From: Symsagittifera roscoffensis
Lineage: Eukaryota > Xenacoelomorpha > Acoela > Convolutidae
Reading direction: 5' to 3'
Assembly (NCBI RefSeq): GCF_963678635.1
Contig: NC_087068.1
Span: 18,975,872 to 19,039,871, forward strand
Length of the DNA stretch: 64,000 bases
The translations under genes were made by a program, and so were the position numbers. The stretch's first letter is position 1. Every line of letters starts with the position of its first letter. Below, in pieces: positions 24,420 through 35,847 of this stretch. The notes beneath the pieces are model-generated. The model saw only the letters and a program-made list of their open reading frames with translations, had not been told where the DNA came from and searched no databases.

Positions 24420-25600
24420 TAGATTAGGCAGCTCGGGTTCCACAGACCCCTCATGAAAAGTCGCGCACCCGAATTTCCTCGGTAATAAATGTCACTCTAG
24501 AAGTCCCAGCCTTGTTTCCGTGGGACGTTCATTTCTAGTCTTTAATTTCGCTAAGCGTTCTCTGTATTCCGCTAGCTTTCAGTAGGCCTTCCTCTGACAA
24601 TTTTTTCGCGGAAACTTCCCCTTGTTTGTGCTTTTTCATTGCTTTTTGCAGGACAGTTGATTTTTCGGTCGACTTTTGTCCGCCCGCGCCTCTTTTGATG
24701 CCTTGCTTCAACACTTGATTCGCCAGGTTGTTTACATTTAGATTGTGAGAAGTCCCAATTTTTAAATTTGTCCACTATTTCTTCCGGTTTGGCCGAATTG
24801 TCTGGTTGCATGTTGTTCCACAACTCCCTTTTTCTCGTCTTCTGGATTCCAATACCTGCCTTTGCAGTTTTCTCTTTCCTCGTTTTTGCATTGTGGGTTT
24901 TCGCTTTTCAGATTTTTTGATAATGGCTCCCTCTTGAGTCTTTGGACCAATTGATGAGTTTGGCTCCCCCTGCATTAGGTTTTGGCCATTTCCTCGTCAG
25001 ATTGAGCCCACCCCTTGGTTCCTTTTTTTGAGGTGACAGTGGTTTGGCTATGTTGGAAACATTCGATCGGAATGTCTGCATCGGCTTGTTGGAGCTATTG
25101 TTTTTTGGAGCTGTTGGAGCTGGTGTTTTTGCTTCCGCGATATTGTTTTTTTTTTGTTGCTCAACTAAATGTTTTTCTAGAAGAGTCTGTTTCGAATGCT
25201 ATTCTCCCCTTCAGGAGAGTAGTGAGTGGCTTTCCGCTTTTTCTATTCTCATTTTTCTTGAGTATCGTCTTCTTCGGAAAAATTGGTTGTAATTTTTCTT
25301 TGTCTTCAATGAACCATCTCTCCCAGGAGTACATCAGCTCTGTCTTAGATCACAATTTGGTTGTCCTGTGAGATCAACTCTTCGTTAGAAGTCATTTTGT
25401 GCCGCGCCTCGTCGTTACTCATCCGATTTCCTATTTGCGTCTGGTAGCTTACTGAGTATTTTCATTCGTTCATTCTCCCTTGTCGTGGACAGTTGTTGCT
25501 TGAACAAGGGTATGTGTGCCGACTCGATTTTTGCTTTCTGACAATTTTGAGGTTCTCTCGTGACTGATCAATCCTTTTTCAATTGGGAGACCGTCAGGGC
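24420..25600 (-). pseudogene. Decayed minus-strand coding region, possibly a transposon gag
   Basis: On the minus strand all three frames contain stretches with coding character, rich in Lys, Glu, Ser and Gln, interrupted by stops and apparent frameshifts. Examples are MSNDEARHKMTSNEEL, DADIPIECFQHSQTTV, KPEEIVDKFKNWDFSQ and KKLSEEGLLKASGIQRTL. The plus strand shows the Phe/Leu/Cys-rich mirror expected of antisense. Base composition is less AT-rich than the flanks. I recognise no domain. A degraded retroelement gag or a dead single-exon gene would fit. Borders are approximate. Confidence 0.4.
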
Positions 25601-25683
25601 GAACAGTTATAAGTGTTTTTTATCCAAACGGTCAGAAGTAATTGTAAGTTTATCTCTAATTATCCTGAGCTCGCTTTTCAGTC

Positions 25684-27571
25684 TTCATAAAAATTAGAGG
25701 GATATATATATATATATATTTTAAAAATGGTTTCTTGTGAAACAACAAAAATCTCGAAACAATCATCAAACTTTGCCTAAAATAAAAAAAAAAAATACCT
25801 AATAACAAATTGTGCAGTAAGTGTTTTGACTACTTGTTTATTTACTGCTTTTTCAAACAATTTAATTGACGGAAAAACCAACGCAAGCAAGAACCGAGTT
25901 CAATTTTTCCTGAAAATTTCAAAAGAATTGATACAAAAACCTTTAAGCTTCAGTAGTGAATCCAAAGTTAGCAGAATTATGGGGACATTGTTGTGCTAAT
26001 TTTATTTTAAATAAAAAGACATACTGTAGCCTTATGAGTGGACGCGCAAGACATAATTTTTTCAAAAGTTATAATACGAGTAAATTATACTCATAAAACA
26101 ACGGTTATTTGATGAATTTTGATTAACTATCCTCCTAATGAATTTACTAATTTAGAATTCTTGAACAAGTTCAAAGAGTAGCGCGTTTTCCAAGCAGATC
26201 AATGGAGGCTTATGCATTGAGTCTCATGCTTTCCTTCATTGTTTTCCAGCAATTACAGAGAATGAAAACTCTCATGTTTCAAGAAATTCTGAACGTTTGA
26301 CAATAACAAAACATGTTTCTGTTTTGAAACTTTGCTTCAAAGCAGAAATTTGGGTTGGAAATAAGAATATAAAACTATCTCATACAGATTTTGTTCTCGA
26401 AATTTTATGTTTGTGGTTAGCAAAGAAGTAGTTTTAGTGACACAGGCTCTGAATTAGTAAACCATCGCTCAAATCATACAAATTTCTACCTAGAATTCTT
26501 TTGTTTTGTACAGTTTTTTCAAAGTTGATGCAATTGGAAGATGCTAGATTGAATAGAAAGCAACAAAAACCTGGCTGGAAGTGTAGGGGCAAAATTAGCT
26601 TGAAATTTAGCTGGATTGTTTCAGGTATTTGAAAAACCAAAAGTTTTGTTTGGATTTTTGTTAGAAGCTATAGCTTACAATAGAATCAAAGACTAAATCA
26701 AGTCGAGTTTAGGCAATTCTATGGAATCAGTGAGAACTTTTGTTTCTATCATTTGACTAATTAGGTAACTTTATAACGAATTTTTACAAAATTAGTTAGA
26801 TGACACATTTTTCCACTGAAAATTTTTTAAAGCGTTGAAGTTCCTGCAAAAAAGATTTTTTTTGGAGTTTATTAGATAAAGCAGAAGAAAAGTTGCTTTC
26901 AAGACCCACACTTGAAAATTGTTTTTCAAGACCCACACTGCTTTCAAGACACACACGTCAATATGAGTTCACTAGTATGTTTTCAGATGTTTATATTCTA
27001 AATTGATATAATATTTGACTCAAAAAGATTCGAATAGAGACTGTTAAACTAATGTTTTGCTCTTTTTCGCTTTAATTTTTTTCCCATTAGAAATTTATGA
27101 GGAAGTTTTTTTTCAAAAAAAATTTTTGCTCAAAATAAAAAAATTGTTTAATTGATGCAGTTTATACTTTGATTTTTTTGAATTCATAAAAGCGAAAACC
27201 AAATTCGTAAAAACTGTATTTTTGAAAGCTTTGCTGAAAGCAGAAATTAAAAATTGGGTTTCATTGCGTAGTTTTACTTGTATCTGCGTATAAACAAACC
27301 TGCATAAAAAAACTTCTGCAAAGAAGTTTTTGAAAACCTTCAAAAAACAACCAATATTATTTCTTTCAAATTTTTATGTAAAGAAAGAATCAAATATTCT
27401 CATTATTTGCCATTAATAATTGCTCATGTAATCTAGTTTGAACGCTTAAAGTGGCTCCAATCCTTCTCACTTTAACCTTCGATTATTGTTTTGATTTCGG
27501 TTGTGACATTTTTTGAAATATCTGCCGATCGATTATAAAATCTTAGAGGACTTCTTGTAGTAGTCAATTGT
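25684..27571. repeat. Non-coding repeat of about 1.9 kb, copy A
   Basis: It shares ordered blocks with copies B and C, including 'taagtgttttgacta', 'ttatttactgctt', 'cgcaagcaa', 'aacatgtttctgttttgaaa' and 'attgtttc'. An AT dinucleotide run lies at about 25,704-25,720. No open frame is conserved between copies, so this is non-coding repetitive DNA. Confidence 0.8.
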
Positions 27572-27632
27572 TCATGAAGCCAATTGCGAAGAAAAGTAAC
27601 GATTATCCAGAGTAAGTAACAATTTGAAAGTC

Positions 27633-29555
27633 TTCATACAAGTTAGAGAAGTATTTTATAAAACATTTCCAGAAAATTGGTTTTTGTGAAACAACAAAAA
27701 ACTCAAAACAATCATCAATAAAATCCAAAAATTGAAGAAAAATTGATTAATAATCTGTTGTGCAGTAAGTGTTTTGACTACTTGTTTATTTACTGCTTAT
27801 TTTCAAAAAATTTAATAGAAGGAAAAATCAATGCAAGCAACCACCGAGTTAAAAAATTCATGAAAATCTCAAAAAAAAATTGATACAAAAACCTTTAAGC
27901 TTCGGTAAAGAGTACAAAGTTATGGAGACAATGTTGTGCTAATTTTTTCAAACAAAAAGAGATAATGTAGTCTAATAAGTGGACGCGCAAGATATAATTT
28001 ATTCAAAAAACTGTCACAATTGTAAACTATACTCATAGAACAATGGTTATTTGATCAGTTTTGATTGAGTATCCTCCTTATAACTTTATTAACTTAGAAT
28101 ACTTGAACAGAATCCTGGAGTAGCGCTTTTTCCCCGCAGATAATTGGAGGCTATGCTTTGAGTCTCATGCTTTTTTTCATTGTTTTCCAATTATTAGAGA
28201 AAAAATGAAATTTATCAAGTTTCAACAAATTTTGAACGTTTCACAGAAGAAAAACATGTTTCTACTTTGAAACTTTGCTACAAAGCAATAATTTACGTTG
28301 AAAACAAGATTTATGAAGTTATATCATTTAGATTTTTTTCGAACTTTTATGTTTGTCTGTAGCAAAGAACTCTTTTCAGTGCAACATTTGCTCAGGATTT
28401 GTAAATAATCGGTCAAATCATACACATTCCTACCTAGAGTTCAACTGTTGTGTACATTTTTTTAAACAAAATTGATGCAATTGAAAGATGATAGATGGAA
28501 ACGAAATAAAAAAAAACTGTCTTGAAGGGTATAGGCAACATCAGGTTGATGTTTAACTGGATTGTTTCCGGAATTTGAACAATCAAAAGTTTTGTTTAAA
28601 TTTTTGTTAGAAGCTGTAGCTTACAAAAAAATTGAACAGTAACATTTGTCGAGTTTAGGCAATTTAATGGAATCAGTGAGAGTTTTTGTTTCTATCATAT
28701 GACTAATTAGGTAATTTTATAGCAAAATTTTTAGATATAAATCTGCCCTAGTTCTAAACACAATCGGTTAGATGATACAATTTTTCGATCAAACATTTTT
28801 TAAAGCGTTGAATTTTCTGCAAAAAATTCTTTTAAGTTTATTCGATCGAGCAAAAATCAAAAAATTGCTTTCATAACCTAAACTTGTTCAAGTTTTCAAG
28901 CAAAAACAGTCTGTTCTAGCAATATGAGTTCGCTGTAATGTTTTCAAAAAACTGGTATGTTTTCAAGTCAGATGTTTATATTCTATGATATGATATTTGA
29001 CTCAAAAAGATTCGAATAGAGATTGTTAAGCCAAAGATTTACTCTTATTAGCTTTATTTTTCTTTTCATTAGAAAATTATGAGGAAGTTTTTTTGCAAAA
29101 ATATTTTTTGCCCAAAATAAAAAAACTGTTTAACTGATGCAGTTTATACTTTGATTTTTTCGAATTCATAAAAGCGAAAACCAAATTCTAAAAAACTGTA
29201 TTTTTGAAAGCATTGCTGAAAGCAGAAATTGAAAATGGGTTTCATTGCGTAGCTCTTTTTGTATCTGGGTATAAACAAACCTGCATAAAAATACTTCTGC
29301 AAAGAAATTTTCGAAAACCTTCAAAAAACAACCAATAATATTTCTTTCAATTTGAGCATCAACTCTTACGTAAAAACAGAGCCAAATATTCTCATTTTGT
29401 GCCAGTAACCATTGCTAATGTATTAAAGTTTGAACGCTTAAAGCGGCTCCAATTGTTTCCCACTTTAACCAACGATTACTGTTTTGAATTGGATTGTGAC
29501 GTTTTTTGAAGATTTTCCGATCGGTTATACAGTTTTAGAGGACTTCTTGTCTTAT
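27633..29555. repeat. Non-coding repeat of about 1.9 kb, copy B
   Basis: This is the full-length partner of copy A in direct orientation, with start-to-start distance of about 1.95 kb. Identity looks like roughly 80 percent by eye, with many indels. Both copies end in 'ttttagaggacttcttgt'-type sequence. No coding content. Confidence 0.8.
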
Positions 29556-30394
29556 ATGCTACCTCACTCTAAATCAGAAATGGATAGTTTGTGTATCTTG
29601 GTTTTTTTCACTGTTTCAAAATAGAAAAATCACTAAAAAAAAGTGACTGGAAGCTTAAAGTTTCTACTGAGTATCGCAGGTGTAAAACAAAAATTTTTAG
29701 TTCAGAATCTTGTTGATCCACATCTGCTTGTACCAATTAAATATATTGGTTGTGTAATTTTATAAAGTTGAATAATTCAGTATGATTGACTAATTTTTAA
29801 GTTTCATAATTGTAGAGTCGTTTTTCTGATCGGAAATTTTTTGAAAAAATTGTGAAAATTTCATTATGATTGATTATAATCAAAAATAGGAACGTTTTCA
29901 TGAGAAGGAATGATAGATTCTATTTGATCCATTTTTATAACTAAAAAAAATATTCATTTCGTTCTGATTTTCTCTTGAACCAAGACTCAATTTTTTCATT
30001 TCTTTTCTTACAAATTGTGAGACTTTTCCGAGTCTTCCATGTGAGTATAAATCTGCAAGTAAAAAATCTGAGGTTTTTTGAACCTCCCGTTTAAAAAATA
30101 GTCTCAAATTTTACCTAATTTTCTAATTTTTGTTGAGAATCCATCACTGAACAGAAACGGGGAAGTTTCACTTCTTGAGTGTCGCAGAGCTTATACCTGT
30201 AAAGATGCGTCAAGACGTCATAAGCGCTGTAGAGTTCGAAGTATCTGAACTATATTTTTTTGCAGATAGCAGCGAGGAGTTGAACTATTTCAATCCTAAT
30301 TATTACTCTTGTCGACTATATATTTTTCAAGGTAGTCAAATATTCAAGGAGCCAGCTCCACAGAAAAAGGACGCACATCCGGATTAGGTAGTTT
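29556..30394. other. Unique island between repeat copies, possible small exon
   Basis: The left part is AT-rich. On the plus strand an open run of about 70 codons ends at a TAG at 30,387. Inside it, 'tttttttgcag' at about 30,263 looks like a splice acceptor and 'caaggtagt' at about 30,331 like a donor. A minus-strand frame at 29,898-30,107 also has some coding character. Neither has a recognisable family. Coding status is open. Confidence 0.25.
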
Positions 30395-31518
30395 TTTGAA
30401 AATTTTCAAACAAATTAGAGCGTTGTTTTATAATACATTTCCAGAGAATTGGTTTTTTTGGAATATCAAATTTTGTCTAAAATCAAAAAATTGAAGAAAA
30501 ATTACATAATAACTTATTGGAATGTAAGTGTTTTGACTACATTTTATTTACTGCTTTGTTCAAAATTTATTTGAATGAAAAACAAACGCAAGCAAGAATC
30601 GAGTTCAAAAAATCTTTAAAATCTCAAAAATAATTGATTCACAATATTTTCAGCTTCGGTAGTGAATCCACAGTTAGCAGACTTATGGGCAAAATGTTGT
30701 GCTAATTTCTTTTTATAAAAAGACATACTGTAGCCTAACGAATGGGAGCGCAAGATATAATTTATTCAAAAACTGTCACAATGGTAAACTATACTAATAG
30801 AACAATTGTTATTTGATCAGTTTTGATTAACTATACTCCTTATAACTTTATTAGTTTAGAAAACTTGAACATATTCATGGAGTAGTACTTTTTCCAAGCA
30901 GATCATTCGAGGCAAGATTCTCATGCTTTCTTTCAATGTTTTCCAACAATTACAAAAAAAATTAAAACTTTCATGTTTCAACAAATTTTGATCGTTTCAC
31001 AAAAGAAAAACATGTTTCTGTTTTGAAACTTTGCTACAAAGCAAAAATTTACGTTTAAAACAAGATTATGAAGTTATATCGTTTAGATTTTTTTTGAAGT
31101 TTTAAGTTCGTCCGCAGCAAAGAAGTATTTTTGTGCTACATTTGCTCTAGATTAGTAAACCATCGGTGAAATCATACACATTTCTACCTAGAGTTCAACT
31201 GTTGTGTTCAATTTTTTTTGTTTCAAATTGATGCAATTGGAAGATGATAGATTGATAAGAAACCAACAAAAACCTGTCTTGAAGGGTAAGGGAAAAAATA
31301 GGTTGATGTTCAAGTGGATTGTTTCGGGATTTTGAGCAATCAAAAGTTTTGTTTGAATTTTTGTTAAAATCTGAAATCAAACAGTAATACTTGCCGAGTT
31401 TAGGCCTTTAAATGGAATCAGTGAGAACTTTAGTTTCTATCATTTGACTAATTAGGTAGTTTTATAACGAATGTATACCAAATTGGTTAGATGACACACT
31501 TTTCCACTAATTTTTTAA
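30395..31518. repeat. Non-coding repeat of about 1.9 kb, copy C, truncated
   Basis: It aligns with the first 1.1 kb of copies A and B and stops abruptly after 'ttttccactaattttttaaag', where A and B continue. It is separated from copy B by a unique island of about 0.84 kb. Confidence 0.75.
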
Positions 31519-32408
31519 AGTCTAAAATTGTCACTCTCGCTGTTATAATCTAATTAACAACATCACCGCCCAATCTCCGAAAGTGAAAGGATGTTACGTA
31601 GCTCCTTGAAGGTTTTTTCATCCACGTTTCTGTTAAATCATCGAACTGTCTCCAAGATTTTTACATATGTTTCAAATTGTCATAAAAATGATTCAAAGCT
31701 TTTTTTTTGCATCATAATGTGATTTGTTTCAGTTGTTGCTCAAACATGTCTCCCTTGGTTTTCATGCAAGTCTTAAGTTCAAAAAAATTATTGCACTGTC
31801 TGTCCGTGAAATATAGAGCACTTTCTGATAGGTTTGGAGGGATATTGTTCTCTTGATCCCTGTTTTTATTTACGGCCGGAGAGTTTTTCAGTAGATATGA
31901 TAAGATATGAAGGAGGTGTTTAAGTTGATACATAATAAAACTCAACATATGATTTTATTTTCTCTAAACTAGTTACCGTGGTTTTTGATAATGTGCATAA
32001 GAATCTACGATAAGAGTCAACGTTATTGAAAGCGGATTTAGATGGGGAGACACCCCACCAATTTCTAAGGATTCGACCACCTGATAACTCCCTGATAAAA
32101 GTCTCCATTGTGTTGCTAATTTACAATATTCATTTCTGTTCGAAAGATCATAATTTTTTTCTGCAAAAATTTAATGTTCTATGCACATGTAATTTTGATA
32201 TTTTGTAAAACTTTTTTCAAAGAGCTGAGAACATCAAAAGCAGAGTCGACAAAATTTGAGTGTTTTTTTTTCCAAAAAATCTGCCCCTTGAACTATAAAT
32301 CGTTCCAATAATTTCATATTCAACGCGATTCAGGAAAACGAAAAAAAAAATCCTATTATTGTATTTCTTTTTACTATAAAGAATACTTTCAAAAATATTC
32401 GAAACATA
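31519..32408 (-). other. Possible minus-strand coding remnants upstream of the retroelement
   Basis: Two overlapping minus-strand frames (about 32,108-31,920 and 31,948-31,712) have peptide-like composition, for example NIPPNLSESALYFTDRQ. They are in different frames, so they would need an intron or a frameshift to join. No family is recognised. The rest is AT-rich. Confidence 0.25.
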
Positions 32409-33312
32409 TGTGCCAGTCGGTCATATTCGGAAGTTTGACCTTGAGAGAAGCAAAAAACACTTGATTTTGGAGTGAAATTTAGTTTTTCAAAATTTCGAAT
32501 GGAGCATGTCATGCACGATTTTCTCGCGATAACTGAAAATCAGAAAAGAAAAGTCAGAACAATCGAGTAACAATCGCGGGAAAGTTGCTAAATAAAACGG
32601 TGGGAAATTGCTATTCGCAATTTCTGTCATAATAGAACAAGAGTAGAGCTGTCCCATCTAAAACAGAGACGAGAGCATTCCCACGAACTGGATTGTTGTG
32701 ATTGGAGTACTATTATTAACTGGACCAGAGTGAACCTTCGGTGGAAAGGTGGACAGCTAGAGTGTCCCAATGGTTCACGAGAACTTACAGTCTAGAGAAA
32801 AAACTTGTTCTTATTATTAAAACTGACTAACATTAAACTCATTTTAGTTACTTCATTAATTCTTGAGTTGCTTACCGACTTATTTACTTCCTGGTTCTTG
32901 AGCGTGCTACAATGTGAGTACTTAATTTAAATTCTTAGAGTGTGTTTCATAATTGTTATGTTGAGGTAAGGCGAGTTTTAGGTTGATCCATCTGAAATGG
33001 ATCAAAGTCCCACTGTCTAATAAAAAGTAACTTAACGGATTGTTCCAACCCGGTTTTTAACGGCGTTCATGTATTTTGGGTATCTAGAGACCTAAGTATG
33101 GGGACGTTTCTAATTCTAGAGTGGGGGGATATTTTAGTAGTAGCCTTTAAGCTGTAACGGGTCGTAGTCTCATGTCACAAACGAACCGAACTGGCTCCGA
33201 CCGTTCTTGAGGTAGAAAAACACAAGAGATGGTGTCCCTGACCCTTGAGCCAGTGGTTATAGGGCCTATTTTTCTTAAGCCTCATGTGTGACTGCAGTAG
33301 ACGAATGTTACA
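32409..33312 (+). repeat. 5' LTR (904 bp)
   Basis: It starts TGTGCCAGTC and ends GAATGTTACA. AATAAA at 33,019-33,024 is a plausible poly(A) signal, and another lies at 32,591. AGGTAAGG with its GT at 32,966 is a strong splice-donor match. I see no convincing TATA box. CTTGAG occurs five times on the plus strand. It is identical to the 3' LTR except at 32,616. Confidence 0.97.
32966..32971 (+). promoter_or_regulatory. Candidate major splice donor in the LTR
   Basis: GAG|GTAAGG closely matches the animal 5' splice-site consensus. It lies 53 bp before the AATAAA at 33,019, so it is transcribed if initiation is in the first half of the LTR. It could join to acceptors near 35,792 and 44,934. Use as a splice site is inferred. 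Confidence 0.4.
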
Positions 33313-33323
33313 TAGTGTTTTTA

Positions 33324-33341
33324 TGGCGCTCCTGGGTGTTT
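33324..33341 (+). other. Weak candidate primer-binding site
   Basis: TGGCGCTCC starts 11 bp past the 5' LTR. TGG is the expected complement of a tRNA 3' CCA. The offset is larger than usual, and downstream bases do not clearly match the T arm of a tRNA I can name. Priming by a tRNA fragment or another mechanism is possible. Confidence 0.25.
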
Positions 33342-33801
33342 ACGACATCAAGACTACGGAGTCGAACCCACTTGAGACAGCTTCGGGCTGATGCCCATTC
33401 TAGAGTACCGGCGGTACGGTTCGACAGGAACGTGCAAACCTTCCGGTTGTACCGTGATAGCTTTTTAAGAAAACTCGAGAAAATTTCCTGGTACGCTCTC
33501 CGAACGAGGCTTAGCTAACCGAGTAAAGGGGGGCAACTAGGGGGACAAAAACACGAGCAAAAAGACAAAAAGCAAAACAAAAACCAAAAAAGAATAGAAA
33601 AAGGAACAAAAACCATAAAACGAAAAAAGACAGTGACTTTGACACCAGATTAGTTGGATCAAACCTTTATATTAATTAAATAGTATACCCATACTGTTTT
33701 ACAAGTTCGATCGTTTCGATCAACCTAGCAATTTAAACCAGTAAACTGAATAAAGTGCCCGAGTGTGGGGCGTTGTCAGGGGTTTTCAGATAGCTTGGAA
33801 C

Positions 33802-34000
33802 TTAGCTGGACCAATAGGAGACTCGACTGTAAGAGGTGACCAGCCGAGTGGGAAAGTGGTTCAGGGACACTTGAGCTGAACCAATAGGAGACTTGACTGG
33901 AAGAGGTGACCAGCCGAGTGGGAAAGTGGTTCAGGGACACTTGAGCTGAACCAATAGGAGACTGGACTGGAACAGGTGACCAGTCGAGTGGGATAGCAGC
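33802..34000 (+). repeat. 70-bp tandem repeat in the leader, nearly three copies
   Basis: Units share 'accaataggagact', 'aggtgaccag', 'cgagtgggaaagtggttcag' and 'acacttgagctga', repeating every 70 bp. The first two copies are almost identical. The third has several changes and is truncated. Confidence 0.9.
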
Positions 34001-34213
34001 CAAGAGGGATTTGGCAATTCTCGAGTTCTCAAGTTGGGCAGAACGGGTATCGTTAAAATCCACATTACATTATAGGAGATAAGTGTAAAATAGGATAAGC
34101 GACATCCCCCGGTTTTGAGGAACGTTTTTACTTGAGCAGGCCTGGAGACAGGTCTACGGTTTTCTCTTGAGAGGTTTAGCACCCGGCGCTTAAGGTAATT
34201 TTAGGCTTAAGAA

Positions 34214-34247
34214 GGGGGGCTAAAAAGGGGGGAGGTTAGAAGGGGGG
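34214..34247 (+). repeat. Cluster of three G6 tracts
   Basis: Runs of six G lie at 34,214-34,219, 34,227-34,232 and 34,242-34,247, each preceded by purines. Further runs of five to seven G occur near 33,527, 34,287, 34,422, 34,472 and 34,728, and after each big ORF (44,876 and 54,071). They resemble polypurine tracts and could also form G-quadruplexes. Confidence 0.7.
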
Positions 34248-34862
34248 CTGGTTAAGTTAGAGGTTGGCGGTTGTAAATTGTAAAAAGGGGGAAATTAGAG
34301 TATCTAATTAGTCGACATCGTTGACTTAGTTACATTAGACATTAACACGCGTTGGTAATATTAGGTGGATATCGAAATTTGAACTCGAGTTAAGGAAAGT
34401 ACCCTGGTCGGATTGGTAGGGGGGAAGGGACATAGACAGTTTTTGTAATACCCCATAAGATCGCTAGCAGGGGGGAAGGAAACGCGTGACAATTAGGTAC
34501 CAGACATTTTTTAGATAGAAGGTAGACATTTGTCACCTTTGAATTTTAGGTGGGCTCATCTTTCTGTTTTTATTACTTTTTCTTGCTTAGATTTTTGTTG
34601 CATTTTGGTGAGGATTTGTGTTAAAATTTTGTACGAACAGGTGATCACAAGATACCTGCGCACAGGTTTTGGTCTCAAGTTACTTGGAACATTGAAATAG
34701 AGGTAGCCAAAAAGAGAAATAAGAAAAAGGGGGGGCAGCATTTGGCTTTTAAGAGAGGATTTTGGGAAAATTTTACTAGAGCTTGAGTGGTGGTACAAGG
34801 TACGGCGAATCAAGAAGTCCCCATAACGAAGAGGAAAGAAGTCCCACCACCCAGACACTTGT

Positions 34863-35590
34863 CAACAGTCTTGGGACAGTGCCGAAGAAGTCTTAGGACA
34901 GAGCAGTCTGGGGACAGTCTTGGGACAGGACAGTCTTGGGACAGTACAGTCTTGGGACAGTGGTCTTGGGACAGGGTCTTGGGACAGGGTCTTGGGACAA
35001 GGGTCTTGGGACAGGGTCTTGGGACAAGGTCTTGGGACAAGGTCTTGGGACAAGGGTCTTGGGACAGGGTCTTGGGACAAGGTCTTGGGACAGGGTCTTG
35101 GGACAAGGTCTAGGGACAGGGTCTTGGGACAAGGTCTTGGGACAAGGGTCTTGGGACAGGGTCTTGGGACAGGGTCTTGGGACAAGGTCTTGGGACAGGG
35201 TCTTGGGACAAGGTCTTGGGACAGGGTCTTGGGACAAGGTCTTGGGACAAGGTCTTGGGACAAGGGTCGTGGGACAGGGTCTTGGGACAGGGTCTTGGGA
35301 CAAGGGTCTTGGGACAAGGGTCTTGGGACAGTAGTCTTGGGACACTAGTCTTGGGACAGTAGTCTTGGGACAGTAGTCTTGGGACACTAGTCTTGGGACA
35401 CTAGTCTTGGGACACTAATCTTGGGACAGGAGTCTTGGGACACTAGCCTTGGGACAGTAGTCTTGGACAAGAGTCTTGGGACACGGCCGGAAAGTACTGG
35501 GACGGTACCGAACAGTCTTGGGACATGTGAAAGAAGCCTGGGACGGTACAAAGAAGAGTAGGGACGGCAATTGGAAGTCTTGGGACAGTA
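34863..35590 (+). repeat. Minisatellite, unit GTCTTGGGACARG (13-14 bp)
   Basis: About 45 copies of TCTTGGGACA separated by AGG, AAGG or, towards the right end, CTAG/GTAG spacers. The central 34,970-35,320 is most regular. Both ends are degenerate. Open frames in several phases across it are a by-product of the period. It lies wholly inside the element leader, just ahead of ORF1. Confidence 0.95.
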
Positions 35591-35776
35591 TAAAAATTGA
35601 AGTAAAATTACAAGAAGTGTTTTAAGACAGAATTAAGGTAGAACAAGACTAATTGGAACCAGGTACGGTTGAGACCACAAATAAGGAAAGTTTCTCGAAA
35701 AGTTAATAAAGAGAACTGAAACAAGGTTTTCACCACGTTGTATATTTTTTTTAAGAAATTTTTTTTTCCCTCTCGA

Positions 35777-35792
35777 AAGATTTTATTCTTAG
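35777..35792 (+). promoter_or_regulatory. Candidate splice acceptor ahead of ORF1
   Basis: A long T/C-rich tract from about 35,745 leads to 'gattttattcttag' ending at 35,792. No ATG occurs between this point and the ORF1 start codon at 35,848. Joining to the LTR donor at 32,966 would excise the repeats and upstream ATGs. Inferred. Confidence 0.4.
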
Positions 35793-35847
35793 AATAGGAT
35801 TGTGTATATAGTAAAATTGTAAATAAGAGCAATTGTAAATAGAAATA

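Larger units (their letters stand above)
33313..35847 (+). other. Untranslated leader of the retroelement
   Basis: This 2.5-kb internal leader has no long convincing ORF. It holds a 70-bp tandem repeat (33,802-34,000), numerous A/G tracts with five to seven consecutive G, and the minisatellite at 34,863-35,590. Many ATGs lie ahead of ORF1, so scanning translation from an unspliced RNA would be difficult. An acceptor at 35,792 offers a way to remove them. Confidence 0.75.

Noticed and set aside
34787-35387. Long overlapping open frames on both strands rich in WDKVLGQ or CPKTLSQD
   Set aside because: They are produced by the 13-14 bp minisatellite, which stays open in several frames. They are not proteins.
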